64,000 nt of DNA, taken from the NCBI GenBank assembly GCA_017448975.1, contig JAFSKN010000054.1, positions 116,287 to 180,286 of the forward strand, read 5' to 3'. Positions 53,655 to 62,213 of the stretch are shown here, in pieces. The notes below the pieces were generated by a model. It had not been told where the DNA came from. It saw only the letters and a program-made list of their open reading frames with translations, and ran no database searches. The stretch comes from Clostridia bacterium. Its GTDB lineage: Bacteria; Bacillota; Clostridia; Christensenellales; Aristaeellaceae. Positions within the stretch are counted from its first letter, which is position 1; each line of letters opens with the position of its first letter. A program made the translations under genes and the position numbers.

Positions 53655-56147
53655 ATGCAAAACGGGGCCCTTTCCACAAACGAGCTGAAAACCCGGGACC
53701 GCACTCCTGTGATCACTAAGATCGGCCTGGCGGCGGTTTTTCTGCTGGGTCTCCTGGTGATCTTCCTGGGGTACAGGGGCATACAGGAATACAACGCTTC
53801 GGGGTTCAGCTCCGAAACGGCGTATTCCGCCATTTACGCCCTGGCGGGGGATGTGAACACCGCCTGGACGCAGAAGCTTTCGCCCCAGCGGGAAGCCCTT
53901 TCCGCCGAAAAACGGGCGGGCCTGGACGAAGCGGCCCGGCAATTGCTGTATACCGCCTGGGAAAGCCAGAAAACCGGCGGCCAGGCGGACGCGGAGGCCC
54001 TGCTTTCTGCGGAAACGGACGACGCGCTGCTTTATAGGCTGCTGTATACCACCTATCTGGTCAGCGGCCCCAAGGTGAGCAGTGGGAATAAAAAGGAGAT
54101 CGCCGCCCTGAACGCCGGGGATTTGACCTCCTTCCGGGAGGGGCTTTTGACCTGCCTCACGGACGAAAGCGCCGCCCTGCCCGCCGCCGCCGAGGGCGCG
54201 GCCGGGAAGCTGGAAGGCGCGGAAAAGCAGGCCATGCTTATGCAGCTCTGGTTCGTCAGCAACGATTCCGCAGCCAGTACCGAGCAGGTGAACACCCTGA
54301 AAAAGAGCGTGCGGGACAAGGCCCTGCAATTGACCGCTTTCCGCATGGCCGCCAAGGGCGAGGTTTCCTGGCTGTGGCAGCTGGTGGTCAGCAACAGCCG
54401 CACCGCCATTTTAGTGGGCATCGTCATCGCCCTGGACGCCCTGCTGCTCACCCTGCTCATGGCGGGGGACAAAACCTGGATCGTGGATTTCAAGTGGATC
54501 ATCATTCTGTTGATCGTGGATTTCCTGCTGTTGTTCCAGCTCATGCCTCTGGTGTACATGGTCATCAAGGCGTTCTTCCCGGACAGCAGCTTTTCCCTGG
54601 AAACCTTTGAACGGCTGTATACCTACTCCCTGAATTTGGACGCCCTGACCAACACCCTGATCGCCGCCTTCGCCACCATGATTTTGGGAACCCTTTTGGC
54701 CTTCCCCCTGGCCTGGCTGGTGGGGCGCACCAACCTGTACGGCAAGAAATTCTTCCGCGCCCTGTTCGTGCTCACCTACATGGTGCCGCCCTACGTGGGC
54801 GCCATGGCGTGGCTGCGCCTGCTGAACCCCAACGTGGGCACCATCAACCAGTGGCTGCGCGCCCTGTTCGCCTTGAGCAACGATCCTGGCCCCCTGAACG
54901 TGTATTCCCTGCCGGGCATGATCTGGGTGCTTACCAGCTTCTATTATCCCTACGCTTTCATCACCATCAGCCGGGCCATGGAGAAAATGGACCCCTCCCT
55001 GGAGGAAGCCAGCCGCATTTCCGGCGGTTCGCCTCTCAAAACCCTGTTCACCATCACCCTGCCCATGATGATGCCCTCCCTCATTTCCGGGGCCCTGCTG
55101 GTGTTCGTCAGCGCGGCTTCCTGCTACGGCATCCCCTCCATCATCGGCAGCCCGGGCCGGGTGCATACCGTGACCACCCGCATCGTGGAATATGTGGCTT
55201 TAGGCCAGCAGGGCCTGAACGACGCCACCGGCATGGCCGTGTTCCTGATGGTGCTGGCGGTGATCATCCTGTTCGTTTCGGACGTGGTGCTTGCCAAGCG
55301 CCAGTATATCACCGTGTCCGGCAAGTCCGTGCGCCCCGCCATCGTGGACCTGCGGAAGTGGCGCGTGCCGCTGACGGTGATCGTGGCCCTGTTCGCGGTG
55401 ATCGTGATTTTCATCCCCTTCGCCACCATCTTTTCCACCTCCTTTAAGATCGACGTGGGCAAGAGCATGTTTGAGGCGGAAAACTTTACCCTGGCCAACT
55501 GGACCACGGTGTTTGGCCGGGTGGAAACCATGAACAGCCTGAAAAACTCCCTGCTCTTCGCGGCGGTGACCGCCACCGTGGGCATCGTGATCGCCTGCAC
55601 CATGAGCTATCTGCTCCAGCGCACCCGCCTCCGGGGCCGCAAAATTCCCGATTTCCTGATCACCTTAGGCTCCGGCACCCCATCCGTGGTCATCGCTTTG
55701 GGCCTCATCATGACCATGAAGGGAAACTTCGGCATCAACATCTACAACACCGCCTATATCATGATCATCGCCTACACCATCAAATATCTGATGATGGGCA
55801 TGCGCACGGTGGTGTCCGCCATGAGCCAGATTCATGTTTCTTTGGAGGAATGCAGCCAGGTGGCGGGCGCCAGCTGGACCCGCACCATGTTCAAGATCAC
55901 CGGCCCCCTGATTTTCCCCTCCATCGCCGCGGGCTGGTTCCTGATCTTTATTCCCAGCTTCTATGAGCTAAGCATGACCACCCTGCTCTATTCCAGCACC
56001 ACCAAGACCATCGGCTTCCAGCTCTACGAATACTGGACGTTTACCAGTCAGCCCATGAGCTGCGCCATGGCCTTCGGCATATTGCTGATCGTGGTCGCGC
56101 TGAACTTTGTGCTGAACCGGCTCACCAAGGGCGAATTCTCGATTTAA
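53655..56147 (+). CDS. Fused ABC importer permease with extracytoplasmic N-terminal domain
   Basis: 830 residues. One helix (about 20-40), then about 200 mostly hydrophilic, helical residues (SETAYSAIYALAGDVNTAWT ... TAFRMAAKGEVS) that should lie outside the membrane, then two homologous permease halves, each with an EAA loop: EEASRISGGSPLKTLFTITLP and EECSQVAGASWTRTMFKITGP. Two-halved permeases are usual for FbpB/ThiP-like importers; the 200-residue outer domain is not. AGAGGTG is 7 bases before ATG 53655; the GTG at 53586 is less likely. Twelve bases separate it from the next gene. Confidence 0.88.
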   Translation: MQNGALSTNELKTRDRTPVITKIGLAAVFLLGLLVIFLGYRGIQEYNASGFSSETAYSAIYALAGDVNTAWTQKLSPQREALSAEKRAGLDEAARQLLYTAWESQKTGGQADAEALLSAETDDALLYRLLYTTYLVSGPKVSSGNKKEIAALNAGDLTSFREGLLTCLTDESAALPAAAEGAAGKLEGAEKQAMLMQLWFVSNDSAASTEQVNTLKKSVRDKALQLTAFRMAAKGEVSWLWQLVVSNSRTAILVGIVIALDALLLTLLMAGDKTWIVDFKWIIILLIVDFLLLFQLMPLVYMVIKAFFPDSSFSLETFERLYTYSLNLDALTNTLIAAFATMILGTLLAFPLAWLVGRTNLYGKKFFRALFVLTYMVPPYVGAMAWLRLLNPNVGTINQWLRALFALSNDPGPLNVYSLPGMIWVLTSFYYPYAFITISRAMEKMDPSLEEASRISGGSPLKTLFTITLPMMMPSLISGALLVFVSAASCYGIPSIIGSPGRVHTVTTRIVEYVALGQQGLNDATGMAVFLMVLAVIILFVSDVVLAKRQYITVSGKSVRPAIVDLRKWRVPLTVIVALFAVIVIFIPFATIFSTSFKIDVGKSMFEAENFTLANWTTVFGRVETMNSLKNSLLFAAVTATVGIVIACTMSYLLQRTRLRGRKIPDFLITLGSGTPSVVIALGLIMTMKGNFGINIYNTAYIMIIAYTIKYLMMGMRTVVSAMSQIHVSLEECSQVAGASWTRTMFKITGPLIFPSIAAGWFLIFIPSFYELSMTTLLYSSTTKTIGFQLYEYWTFTSQPMSCAMAFGILLIVVALNFVLNRLTKGEFSI

Positions 56148-56159
56148 GGAGGGCTGATT

Positions 56160-56855
56160 GTGAAACGATCGTATAGGGAGACGCCGGAAACCATCAAAGG
56201 CACATTTGCGGAATACGCCAAAACCATCGGCTTTTCATGGAAAGAATTCGTGATGAGCGTGCCTTCGCCCATGTTTCTGGTGACATCGTACAAATCAAAC
56301 GGCCAGCCCAACGCCTGCATGCAGGGCTGGACCACCTTTACCAGCGCGAATCACGGAAACGGGTATTACGCCATTTTAGGCAGCGTGAACAAAAACGGCC
56401 ATTTGTACGAAACGCTGAAAGAAACGCGGGAAGCTGTGATCAATTTCATGTCCGCCGAAGCCTACGACGCCTGCATGGCCACCATTCGGAACAATCAGTT
56501 TGAAGCGGATGAAATCACGGCCTCCGGCCTGACGGCGGAACCCGCCAGTTGGGTGAACGCGCCCATGGTGCGGGAATGCTTTATGAACCTCGAATGCCGG
56601 TACGTATGGGAAAAGGAAATCGTGCCGGGGGACGATCACACGGTGGTCTGCCTCGAAGTGCTGGGGGCGCACATTGACGAAGCATATTTAGACGATAAAA
56701 CGGGAGAACAGGGCCTGCTGTACAATATCCATCACCAGATCAACCCGGAGAAAGATAAAAAACAGCCCACGATTATGCGGGCGTACTCCAGAAAAAAATT
56801 GATATGGGGGAATACTGACGGAGGAGGTGTTATGCTTGAACGACCCTATGTATGA
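56160..56855 (+). CDS. Flavin reductase-like (FMN-binding split barrel) protein
   Basis: 231 residues. Split-barrel pattern: MSVPSPMFLVTSYKSNGQPN, WTTFTSANHG, YYAILGSVNKNGHLYETL, EAVINFMSAE and a VVCLEVLGAHID strand. It should bind FMN without covalent linkage. Start GTG after GGAGGGCTGATT, 12 bases after the permease, so it belongs to the importer operon. Its electron partner and link to the transported ligand are unknown; reductive release of a chelated metal is one idea. Confidence 0.82.
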   Translation: MKRSYRETPETIKGTFAEYAKTIGFSWKEFVMSVPSPMFLVTSYKSNGQPNACMQGWTTFTSANHGNGYYAILGSVNKNGHLYETLKETREAVINFMSAEAYDACMATIRNNQFEADEITASGLTAEPASWVNAPMVRECFMNLECRYVWEKEIVPGDDHTVVCLEVLGAHIDEAYLDDKTGEQGLLYNIHHQINPEKDKKQPTIMRAYSRKKLIWGNTDGGGVMLERPYV

Positions 56856-57162
56856 TGAACTGGTGCGCGGGCTGCTGTCCATTCTTGCCGCGCAGGCTGT
56901 TCAGATCGTTCTGTATGGTTCCACAGCGCGAGGAACGGCGAGCCCCGAATCTGACATTGATATTGCCCTCTTTGTCAATGACCGCCTGACTTCCCGACAG
57001 GAAGACCGGCTTTCTGATTTGGTCGTCGATATGAATCTCAAGTATAACAAGGTGTTCTCCGTTGTGGATATCGATCAGCAGACTTACCTGAAATGGAAAA
57101 GTGTCACGCCATTTTATCAGAATGTGGACAGAGAAGGGATCGTTTTATGGAAGGCAGCGTGA
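56836..57162 (+). CDS. MNT-type nucleotidyltransferase
   Basis: 108 residues. Minimal nucleotidyltransferase with YGSTARGTASPESDIDIALF, the G-S-x10-D-x-D metal motif. In MntA-HepT-type pairs such proteins add nucleotides to and silence a HEPN RNase toxin. Start taken as TTG (NDPMYDEL) with AGGAGG 8 bases upstream; GTG 56827 and ATG 56848 are alternatives. It overlaps the flavin-reductase-like gene by 20 bases. The expected HEPN gene begins inside its 3' end but stops after 11 codons. Confidence 0.82.
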   Translation: MNDPMYDELVRGLLSILAAQAVQIVLYGSTARGTASPESDIDIALFVNDRLTSRQEDRLSDLVVDMNLKYNKVFSVVDIDQQTYLKWKSVTPFYQNVDREGIVLWKAA

Positions 57163-57182
57163 TTGATCTTTCCAGATACTGA
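57147..57182 (+). pseudogene. Truncated HEPN gene start
   Basis: MEGSVIDLSRY then TGA, overlapping the MNT stop in the manner of HEPN-MNT operons, and resembling the first residues of HEPN proteins that continue R-x-E-K-A. The rest of the gene is missing; the importer ATPase follows after 60 bases. Confidence 0.5.
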
Positions 57183-57242
57183 ACATAAAAAATTCATAAG
57201 AACCAACCGTAAAACAGCAAAGGGAAAGGATATGACCGCGAT

Positions 57243-58316
57243 ATGGCAACCGTAACCATCAAGCATATCACCAAGGCTTTCGGCGATAACGTGGTGCTGA
57301 AGGAATTCAACGAAACCTTTCAGGAAGGGGAATTCATCACCCTGCTGGGCCCCTCCGGCTGCGGAAAAACCACCATGCTGCGCATCATCGCCGGGTTTGA
57401 AAAGCCCACCAGCGGCGAGCTCTACATCGACGATCAGTTGGTGTCCGGCGGGAAGACCTTCGTGCCGCCGGAAAAGCGCTCCATCGGCATGGTGTTCCAG
57501 AGCTACGCCGTGTGGCCTCACATGAACGTGTTCGACAACGTGGCCTACCCCCTGCGCATCAAAAAGGAAAGCAAGCAAAAGATCAAGGAGGCCGTGGACC
57601 GGGTGCTGGCCATCGTGCATCTGAGCCAGTACGCCGAGCGCTTCCCCAACCAGCTTTCCGGCGGCCAGCAGCAGCGCGTGGCCCTGGCCCGGGCCCTGGT
57701 GGCGGCCCCCAAGCTCCTTCTGCTGGACGAGCCCCTTTCCAACTTAGACGCCAAGCTCCGCGAATCCATGCGCTTTGAAATCAAGGAAATTCAAAAGCAA
57801 TTGGGCATCACCGTGGTTTACGTCACCCATGACCAGACCGAGGCCATGGCCATGAGCGACCGCATTTTCCTCATCAATCGCGGCGTGGTGCAGCAGTGCG
57901 GCACCCCGGAGGAAATCTACAATCACCCCGCCAACCAGTTCGTGGCGGACTTCTTAGGCAAGGTGGATTTCTTCAAGGGCGAGGTTCAGAACGGCCGCAT
58001 CGCGTTCACCGGCATGAACGGCCAGTCCATCCCCTACGACGGGCCCCGCACCGGCAAGGTGGAGGTGGCCGTGCGGCCTGAAAACCTGTATTTCAGCGAA
58101 ACCGGCGAACTGGAGGGCAGATTGGAATCCCAGTATTATTTGGGCGACGTGGACGACTGCCGCGTGCGCGTGGGGGACGTCCTGGTGCGCGTCATCGCCA
58201 ACGGCTACGAGTACAAGAGCCTGAAAAACGGCCAGAAGGTGCGCCTCGGCATTCGGGACATCATGGTGTTCGAGGACGACGGAACGCTGGAACAGATGCT
58301 GACAATTCAGACCTGA
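57243..58316 (+). CDS. ABC importer ATPase (FbpC/PotA type)
   Basis: 357 residues. GPSGCGKTT (Walker A), [11 protein letters not shown] (Q-loop), [13 protein letters not shown] (signature), [11 protein letters not shown] (Walker B), VTHDQTEAM (switch), then a TOBE-type C-terminal domain from about 240 ([23 protein letters not shown]). Energises the fused permease upstream. Its ribosome site is weak (AAAGGA 13 bases before ATG), perhaps because the MNT/HEPN genes lie just upstream. Confidence 0.93.
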   Translation: MATVTIKHITKAFGDNVVLKEFNETFQEGEFITLLGPSGCGKTTMLRIIAGFEKPTSGELYIDDQLVSGGKTFVPPEKRSIGMVFQSYAVWPHMNVFDNVAYPLRIKKESKQKIKEAVDRVLAIVHLSQYAERFPNQLSGGQQQRVALARALVAAPKLLLLDEPLSNLDAKLRESMRFEIKEIQKQLGITVVYVTHDQTEAMAMSDRIFLINRGVVQQCGTPEEIYNHPANQFVADFLGKVDFFKGEVQNGRIAFTGMNGQSIPYDGPRTGKVEVAVRPENLYFSETGELEGRLESQYYLGDVDDCRVRVGDVLVRVIANGYEYKSLKNGQKVRLGIRDIMVFEDDGTLEQMLTIQT

Positions 58317-58333
58317 GAAACGGGGGAGGAATG

Positions 58334-58465
58334 CTGGGGGAAACCGTTCTTTGGAGTTTCTTCGCACGGCCTGCGCTTCGCTTGCCCGCGCTTTCGCTCT
58401 ATACCACTTGGCTGGTATCGCGCCACGCGGCTAAACCCGCGTGGCTGTTGAACGGTTTCCCCCAG
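58334..58465. repeat. GGGGGAAACC hairpin, copy 5 with enlarged loop
   Basis: Outer stem CTGGGGGAAACCGTTCTTTG with AACGGTTTCCCCCAG. The loop is expanded to about 95 bases with nested hairpins ATACCA/TGGTAT and ACGCGG/CCGCGT, and is followed by GACCCCTTCCAAGAAAAC. It fills the gap after the importer ATPase. Confidence 0.75.
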
Positions 58466-58584
58466 GACCCCTTCCAAGAAAACAATAAAGGGTAATTTGA
58501 AAAATCTGGCTGTATGAAATCATATTGGGAGAACGACGATGCAATACCCTTCGTTGTTCTTTTTCATAAGAAGGAGGATGCGGG

Positions 58585-59079
58585 ATGAAAGACAGGATCC
58601 AAAAGCTGTTTCTGGCTATGATCGACTTTGACCGGGATGCCGATCTGATCCAGCATTTTACCAAGGTGCACAGCTATTGCACGTTGATCGCGGCGCTGGA
58701 GGGTGTGGACGAGCATACCGCCGAAGTGCTGGAAGCGGCGGCCTTGGTGCACGATATCGGTATCCCCGTCTGCAATCAGAAATACGGCTCCCATCCCGGC
58801 AATTTGCAGGAAAAGGAAGGCCCGCCCCTGGCGCGGCAGATACTGTCTCAACTGGATTTTACAGAAGCGGAAATTGACCGGGTGTGTACCCTGGTGGGTG
58901 AGCATCACACTTATCTGCCCATGGACGGCATCGACCATCAGATTTTGGTGGAAGCCGACTTCATTGTGAACAGCTTTGAAAATGAACTGCTTCGCCCGGC
59001 CTGCCAGAATGTTTATAACAAGATCTTCAGAACGGAAGCTGGAAAGCGCGTCTATGCCGTGATGTTTGGACTGGAATAA
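58585..59079 (+). CDS. HD-domain phosphohydrolase
   Basis: 164 residues. HD motif: H28 in TKVHSYCTL, HD in ALVHDIGIP, then later His in GEHHTYLPMDG and Asp in VEADFIVNS. These are the metal ligands of HD hydrolases acting on nucleotides or phosphate esters; the substrate is unknown. AAGAAGGAGGATGCGGG precedes the ATG. It stands just before the his operon but has its own transcription, as a perfect promoter separates them. Confidence 0.85.
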   Translation: MKDRIQKLFLAMIDFDRDADLIQHFTKVHSYCTLIAALEGVDEHTAEVLEAAALVHDIGIPVCNQKYGSHPGNLQEKEGPPLARQILSQLDFTEAEIDRVCTLVGEHHTYLPMDGIDHQILVEADFIVNSFENELLRPACQNVYNKIFRTEAGKRVYAVMFGLE

Positions 59080-59107
59080 AAAAATTTTATCATGCTATCA
59101 CTTTAGC

Positions 59108-59136
59108 TTGACAGAGTGATAAAGCGGTGATATAAT
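59108..59136 (+). promoter_or_regulatory. his operon promoter
   Basis: TTGACA, 17-base spacer, TATAAT. The leader to the hisZ start is about 40 bases, too short for a T-box or a His attenuator. Confidence 0.88.
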
Positions 59137-59182
59137 GAGCCCCGTAATTCGAAATCAGGCCAGGGGCCGGGAAGAGGATCGC

Positions 59183-60313
59183 ATGGAAATGGACGTGATG
59201 AAAGCGCTGCGCAGGGAGGAAAGGATCACCCTGTCCCTGCGGGCCCTGTATGAGCAGTACGGCTTCCGCAAATACCGCATGGGGCGGTTTGAGGAATATG
59301 AGCTGTACACGGAGAACAAAAATTTTCTGAAAAACCCCAACATTATCACCTTTCACGATCTGGACGGCACCGTGCTGGCCCTAAAGCCGGACGTGACCCT
59401 GTCCATCGCCAAGAACACCCGGGCCACCGCCCAGAGCAGCGAAAAGGTGTATTACCTGGAAAACGTGTACTGGCTGGAAAAGCAGAGCGGCGGCTACCAG
59501 GAAACCACCCAATTGGGCCTGGAGTATTTGGGCGATTTGGACGCGGCGGCGTATTTTGAAGTGCTGTGCCTGGCCCAGAAGACCCTGGCCGCCATCAGCG
59601 GCAGCCACCGCATGCAGCTTTCCCATATCGGCTTCTGGATCGCCCTGCTGGAGGGGCTGGGCTTAGGGGAGAGCTTAGGCCAGGAAATTTTGAACTGTCT
59701 CCACGGCAAGCGGCTGCACGAATTAAAGGCTTTGCTGGAAAAGGCCCACGCGGCCCCCGCCGCCGCGGAATGGGTGCTGCGGGCGGCGGGGCTGTGCGGC
59801 TCCTTCCGGGAAACGCTGGCGGAGGCCCGGAAAATCGCCCTTTCCAGCGGCATGACCGCCGCCCTGGACGAGCTGGAAACGGTGTATGATCTGTTGGAAA
59901 GCGCGGGCTGCGGGAACGACCTGATCCTGGATTTTTCTTTGGTCAACGACAGCGATTACTACGACGGGCTGATTTTCCAGGGCTTTGTGGAGGGCGTGCC
60001 CCGGGCGGTGCTGTCCGGCGGGTACTACGGAAAGCTGCTGCGCAAATTCGGCCGGGACCTGGACGCCATCGGCTTTGCGGTGTATGTGAACGAACTGGAT
60101 TTACTGTTCCGCAATCAGCACAGCACCGACGTGGACGCCCTGATCCTGTATGAAGCGGGGGCGGACCTGAACGCCCTGGCCCGTGCCGCCGAGGGCCTCA
60201 GGGAAACCGGCCTCAAGGTGCGGGTGGAAAAGAATGCGCCGGAGGACGCGCGCTTTGGGAAAATCTATTGCTTCACAAACGACGGCTTAAAGGAGGCGGG
60301 GAAGGAATGTTGA
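59183..60313 (+). CDS. hisZ: ATP phosphoribosyltransferase regulatory subunit HisZ
   Basis: 376 residues, a catalytically dead HisRS-like protein that with HisG forms the first enzyme of histidine synthesis. Class II synthetase core remains (EEYELYTENKNFLK, LALKPDVTLSIAK, YYLENVYW, GGYYGKLLRKFG). Start ATG 59183 lies after GAAGAGGATCGC; the in-frame ATG at 59135 falls in the promoter -10. First gene of hisZGDCB, overlapping hisG by 7 bases. Confidence 0.93.
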   Translation: MEMDVMKALRREERITLSLRALYEQYGFRKYRMGRFEEYELYTENKNFLKNPNIITFHDLDGTVLALKPDVTLSIAKNTRATAQSSEKVYYLENVYWLEKQSGGYQETTQLGLEYLGDLDAAAYFEVLCLAQKTLAAISGSHRMQLSHIGFWIALLEGLGLGESLGQEILNCLHGKRLHELKALLEKAHAAPAAAEWVLRAAGLCGSFRETLAEARKIALSSGMTAALDELETVYDLLESAGCGNDLILDFSLVNDSDYYDGLIFQGFVEGVPRAVLSGGYYGKLLRKFGRDLDAIGFAVYVNELDLLFRNQHSTDVDALILYEAGADLNALARAAEGLRETGLKVRVEKNAPEDARFGKIYCFTNDGLKEAGKEC

Positions 60314-60930
60314 ATATCGCGCTGCCCAAGGGACGGCTCGGCGACCAGGTGCTTTCCCTGTTCTCCAAGATCGGTTACGACTGCGGCGGCATCTATGAAA
60401 ACGACCGCCGCCTGGTGCTGGAAAGCCCGGAAAACGGGGTGCGCTACCTGCTGGTGAAGCCCTCCGACGTGGCGATTTACGTGGAATACGGCGCGGCGGA
60501 CATCGGCGTGGTGGGCAAGGACATTCTGCTGGACGGCAACCCCGACGTGTATGAATTGCTGGATCTGGGCATCGGCAAGTGCTGCATCTGCGTGGCCGGG
60601 CCGGAGGATTACGTGGAGGACCGGGAAACGGTGCTCCGGGTGGCCACCAAGTTCACCACCGTGGCGAAAAAATACTATTCCTCCCTGAACCGGGAAATTC
60701 AGATCATCAAGCTCAACGGCTCCATCGAGCTGGCCCCCATTTTGGGCCTTACGGACGTGATCGTGGACATCGTGGAATCGGGCCGCACCCTCAAGGAAAA
60801 CCATTTGAAGGTGCTGGAAACCATCGTGCCCATCAGCGCCCGCCTCATCGCCAACCGGGCCAGTTACTTATTCAAAAATGATACCATCGTATCTATCACC
60901 CGGAAATTGCAGGAGGTGCTTCCTCAATGA
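60307..60930 (+). CDS. hisG: ATP phosphoribosyltransferase, short form
   Basis: 207 residues, the short HisG lacking the regulatory C-terminal domain and therefore needing HisZ. Seen: NIALPKGRLGDQ, KPSDVAIYVEYGAADIGVVG, RVATKF and the PRPP loop region DVIVDIVESGRTL. It condenses ATP and PRPP. Start ATG (MLNIALPKG) after AAGGAGGCGGGGAAGGA. Confidence 0.97.
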   Translation: MLNIALPKGRLGDQVLSLFSKIGYDCGGIYENDRRLVLESPENGVRYLLVKPSDVAIYVEYGAADIGVVGKDILLDGNPDVYELLDLGIGKCCICVAGPEDYVEDRETVLRVATKFTTVAKKYYSSLNREIQIIKLNGSIELAPILGLTDVIVDIVESGRTLKENHLKVLETIVPISARLIANRASYLFKNDTIVSITRKLQEVLPQ

Positions 60931-62213
60931 TGAAAATCATGCCGGTGGACCAGTTCGACGCGTCCGCCTTTAAAACCCCGCCCATCCAGACGGGCAACGA
61001 AATCGAAGCGGCGGTGGACTTAATCATTCAAACCGTGCGGCAGCAGGGCGACAAGGCCCTGATCGATTACGCCGCGAAATTCGATAAAGCCCAATTAGAC
61101 AGTGTTTTGGTAAGCGATCAGGAGATCGAAGAAGCCTTTGCCGCCTGCGAGCCGGATTTTCTGGAAACGCTGAAACAGGCCCGGGACAACATCGAAGCCT
61201 TCCACAAACGGCAGGTGCGCAACAGCCTGATTGTCAGCGAGGAAGCGGGCAAGGTGATGGGCCAGCGGATCATTCCGTTAAAGCGCGTGGGCCTGTACGT
61301 GCCCGGCGGCACGGCGGCCTATCCCTCCTCCGTGCTCATGAACGCCGTACCCCCCAAAATCGCCGGGGTGAAGGAAATCGTCATCAGCACCCCGCCGGGC
61401 AGGGACGGCAAAGTGAACCCCGCCATCCTGTGCGCCGCCAAAATCGCGGGCGTGACCAGGATCGTCAAAGCGGGCGGGGCCCAGGCCATCGCCGCCCTGG
61501 CCTACGGCACGGAATCGGTGCCCGCCGTGGACAAGATCGTGGGTCCCGGCAACGTGTACGTGGCTACCGCCAAGCGCCGGGTGTACGGTTTGGTGGATAT
61601 CGATATGATCGCCGGGCCCAGCGAGATCCTGGTGCTGGCAGACGGCAAGAGCAACCCCGCTTTCGTGGCGGCGGACCTGCTTTCCCAGGCCGAGCACGAT
61701 AAGCTGGCCTCCGCCATCCTGGTAACGGACAGCGCGGAATTGGCGGAGAAAGTGCAGGCCGAAGTGGAGCGGCAGGTGGAGCTGCTGCCCCGGCGGGACA
61801 TTGCGCGGGTGTCCATCGACAGCAACGGCAAAATCGTGGTGGCCCACGATTTGCGGCAGGGCATCGAAATTGCCAACCTCATTGCCCCCGAACACCTGGA
61901 AATCTGCGTGGACGATCCCTTCGCCTATCTGCCCCAGATCGAGTCCGCCGGGTCCGTGTTCTTAGGCCGGAACGTGCCGGAAGCCCTGGGCGATTACTGG
62001 GCGGGGCCCAACCACACCCTGCCCACCAGCGGCACGGCCCGGTTTTCCTCCCCCCTGTCGGTGGACGATTTCGTGAAGAAATCCCAGTTCCTGTACTATT
62101 CCAAGGAAGCGCTGGAACAGGCCAAGGATCGGGTGGTGGCCTTCGCCCGGAAAGAAGGGCTGAACGGACACGCCAATTCCATCGCCATTAGGTTTGGAGA
62201 ATCAGCGGTATGA
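60927..62213 (+). CDS. hisD: Histidinol dehydrogenase
   Basis: 428 residues. GLYVPGGTAAYPSSVLMNA, VDKIVGPGNVYV, DMIAGPSEILVL, DLLSQAEHDK, GPNHTLPTSGTARF and the C-terminal ALxxHxxS-like GLNGHANSI. It oxidises L-histidinol to histidine in two NAD-dependent steps with zinc. Overlaps hisG and hisC by ATGA-type joints. Confidence 0.98.
   Translation: MMKIMPVDQFDASAFKTPPIQTGNEIEAAVDLIIQTVRQQGDKALIDYAAKFDKAQLDSVLVSDQEIEEAFAACEPDFLETLKQARDNIEAFHKRQVRNSLIVSEEAGKVMGQRIIPLKRVGLYVPGGTAAYPSSVLMNAVPPKIAGVKEIVISTPPGRDGKVNPAILCAAKIAGVTRIVKAGGAQAIAALAYGTESVPAVDKIVGPGNVYVATAKRRVYGLVDIDMIAGPSEILVLADGKSNPAFVAADLLSQAEHDKLASAILVTDSAELAEKVQAEVERQVELLPRRDIARVSIDSNGKIVVAHDLRQGIEIANLIAPEHLEICVDDPFAYLPQIESAGSVFLGRNVPEALGDYWAGPNHTLPTSGTARFSSPLSVDDFVKKSQFLYYSKEALEQAKDRVVAFARKEGLNGHANSIAIRFGESAV

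Noticed and set aside
56836-57182. Active HEPN-MNT toxin-antitoxin pair
   Set aside because: The HEPN frame stops after 11 codons, so no toxin can be made from this locus.
59137-59182. T-box or histidine leader before hisZ
   Set aside because: The leader is only about 40 bases with no room for a T-box or a His-rich leader peptide.
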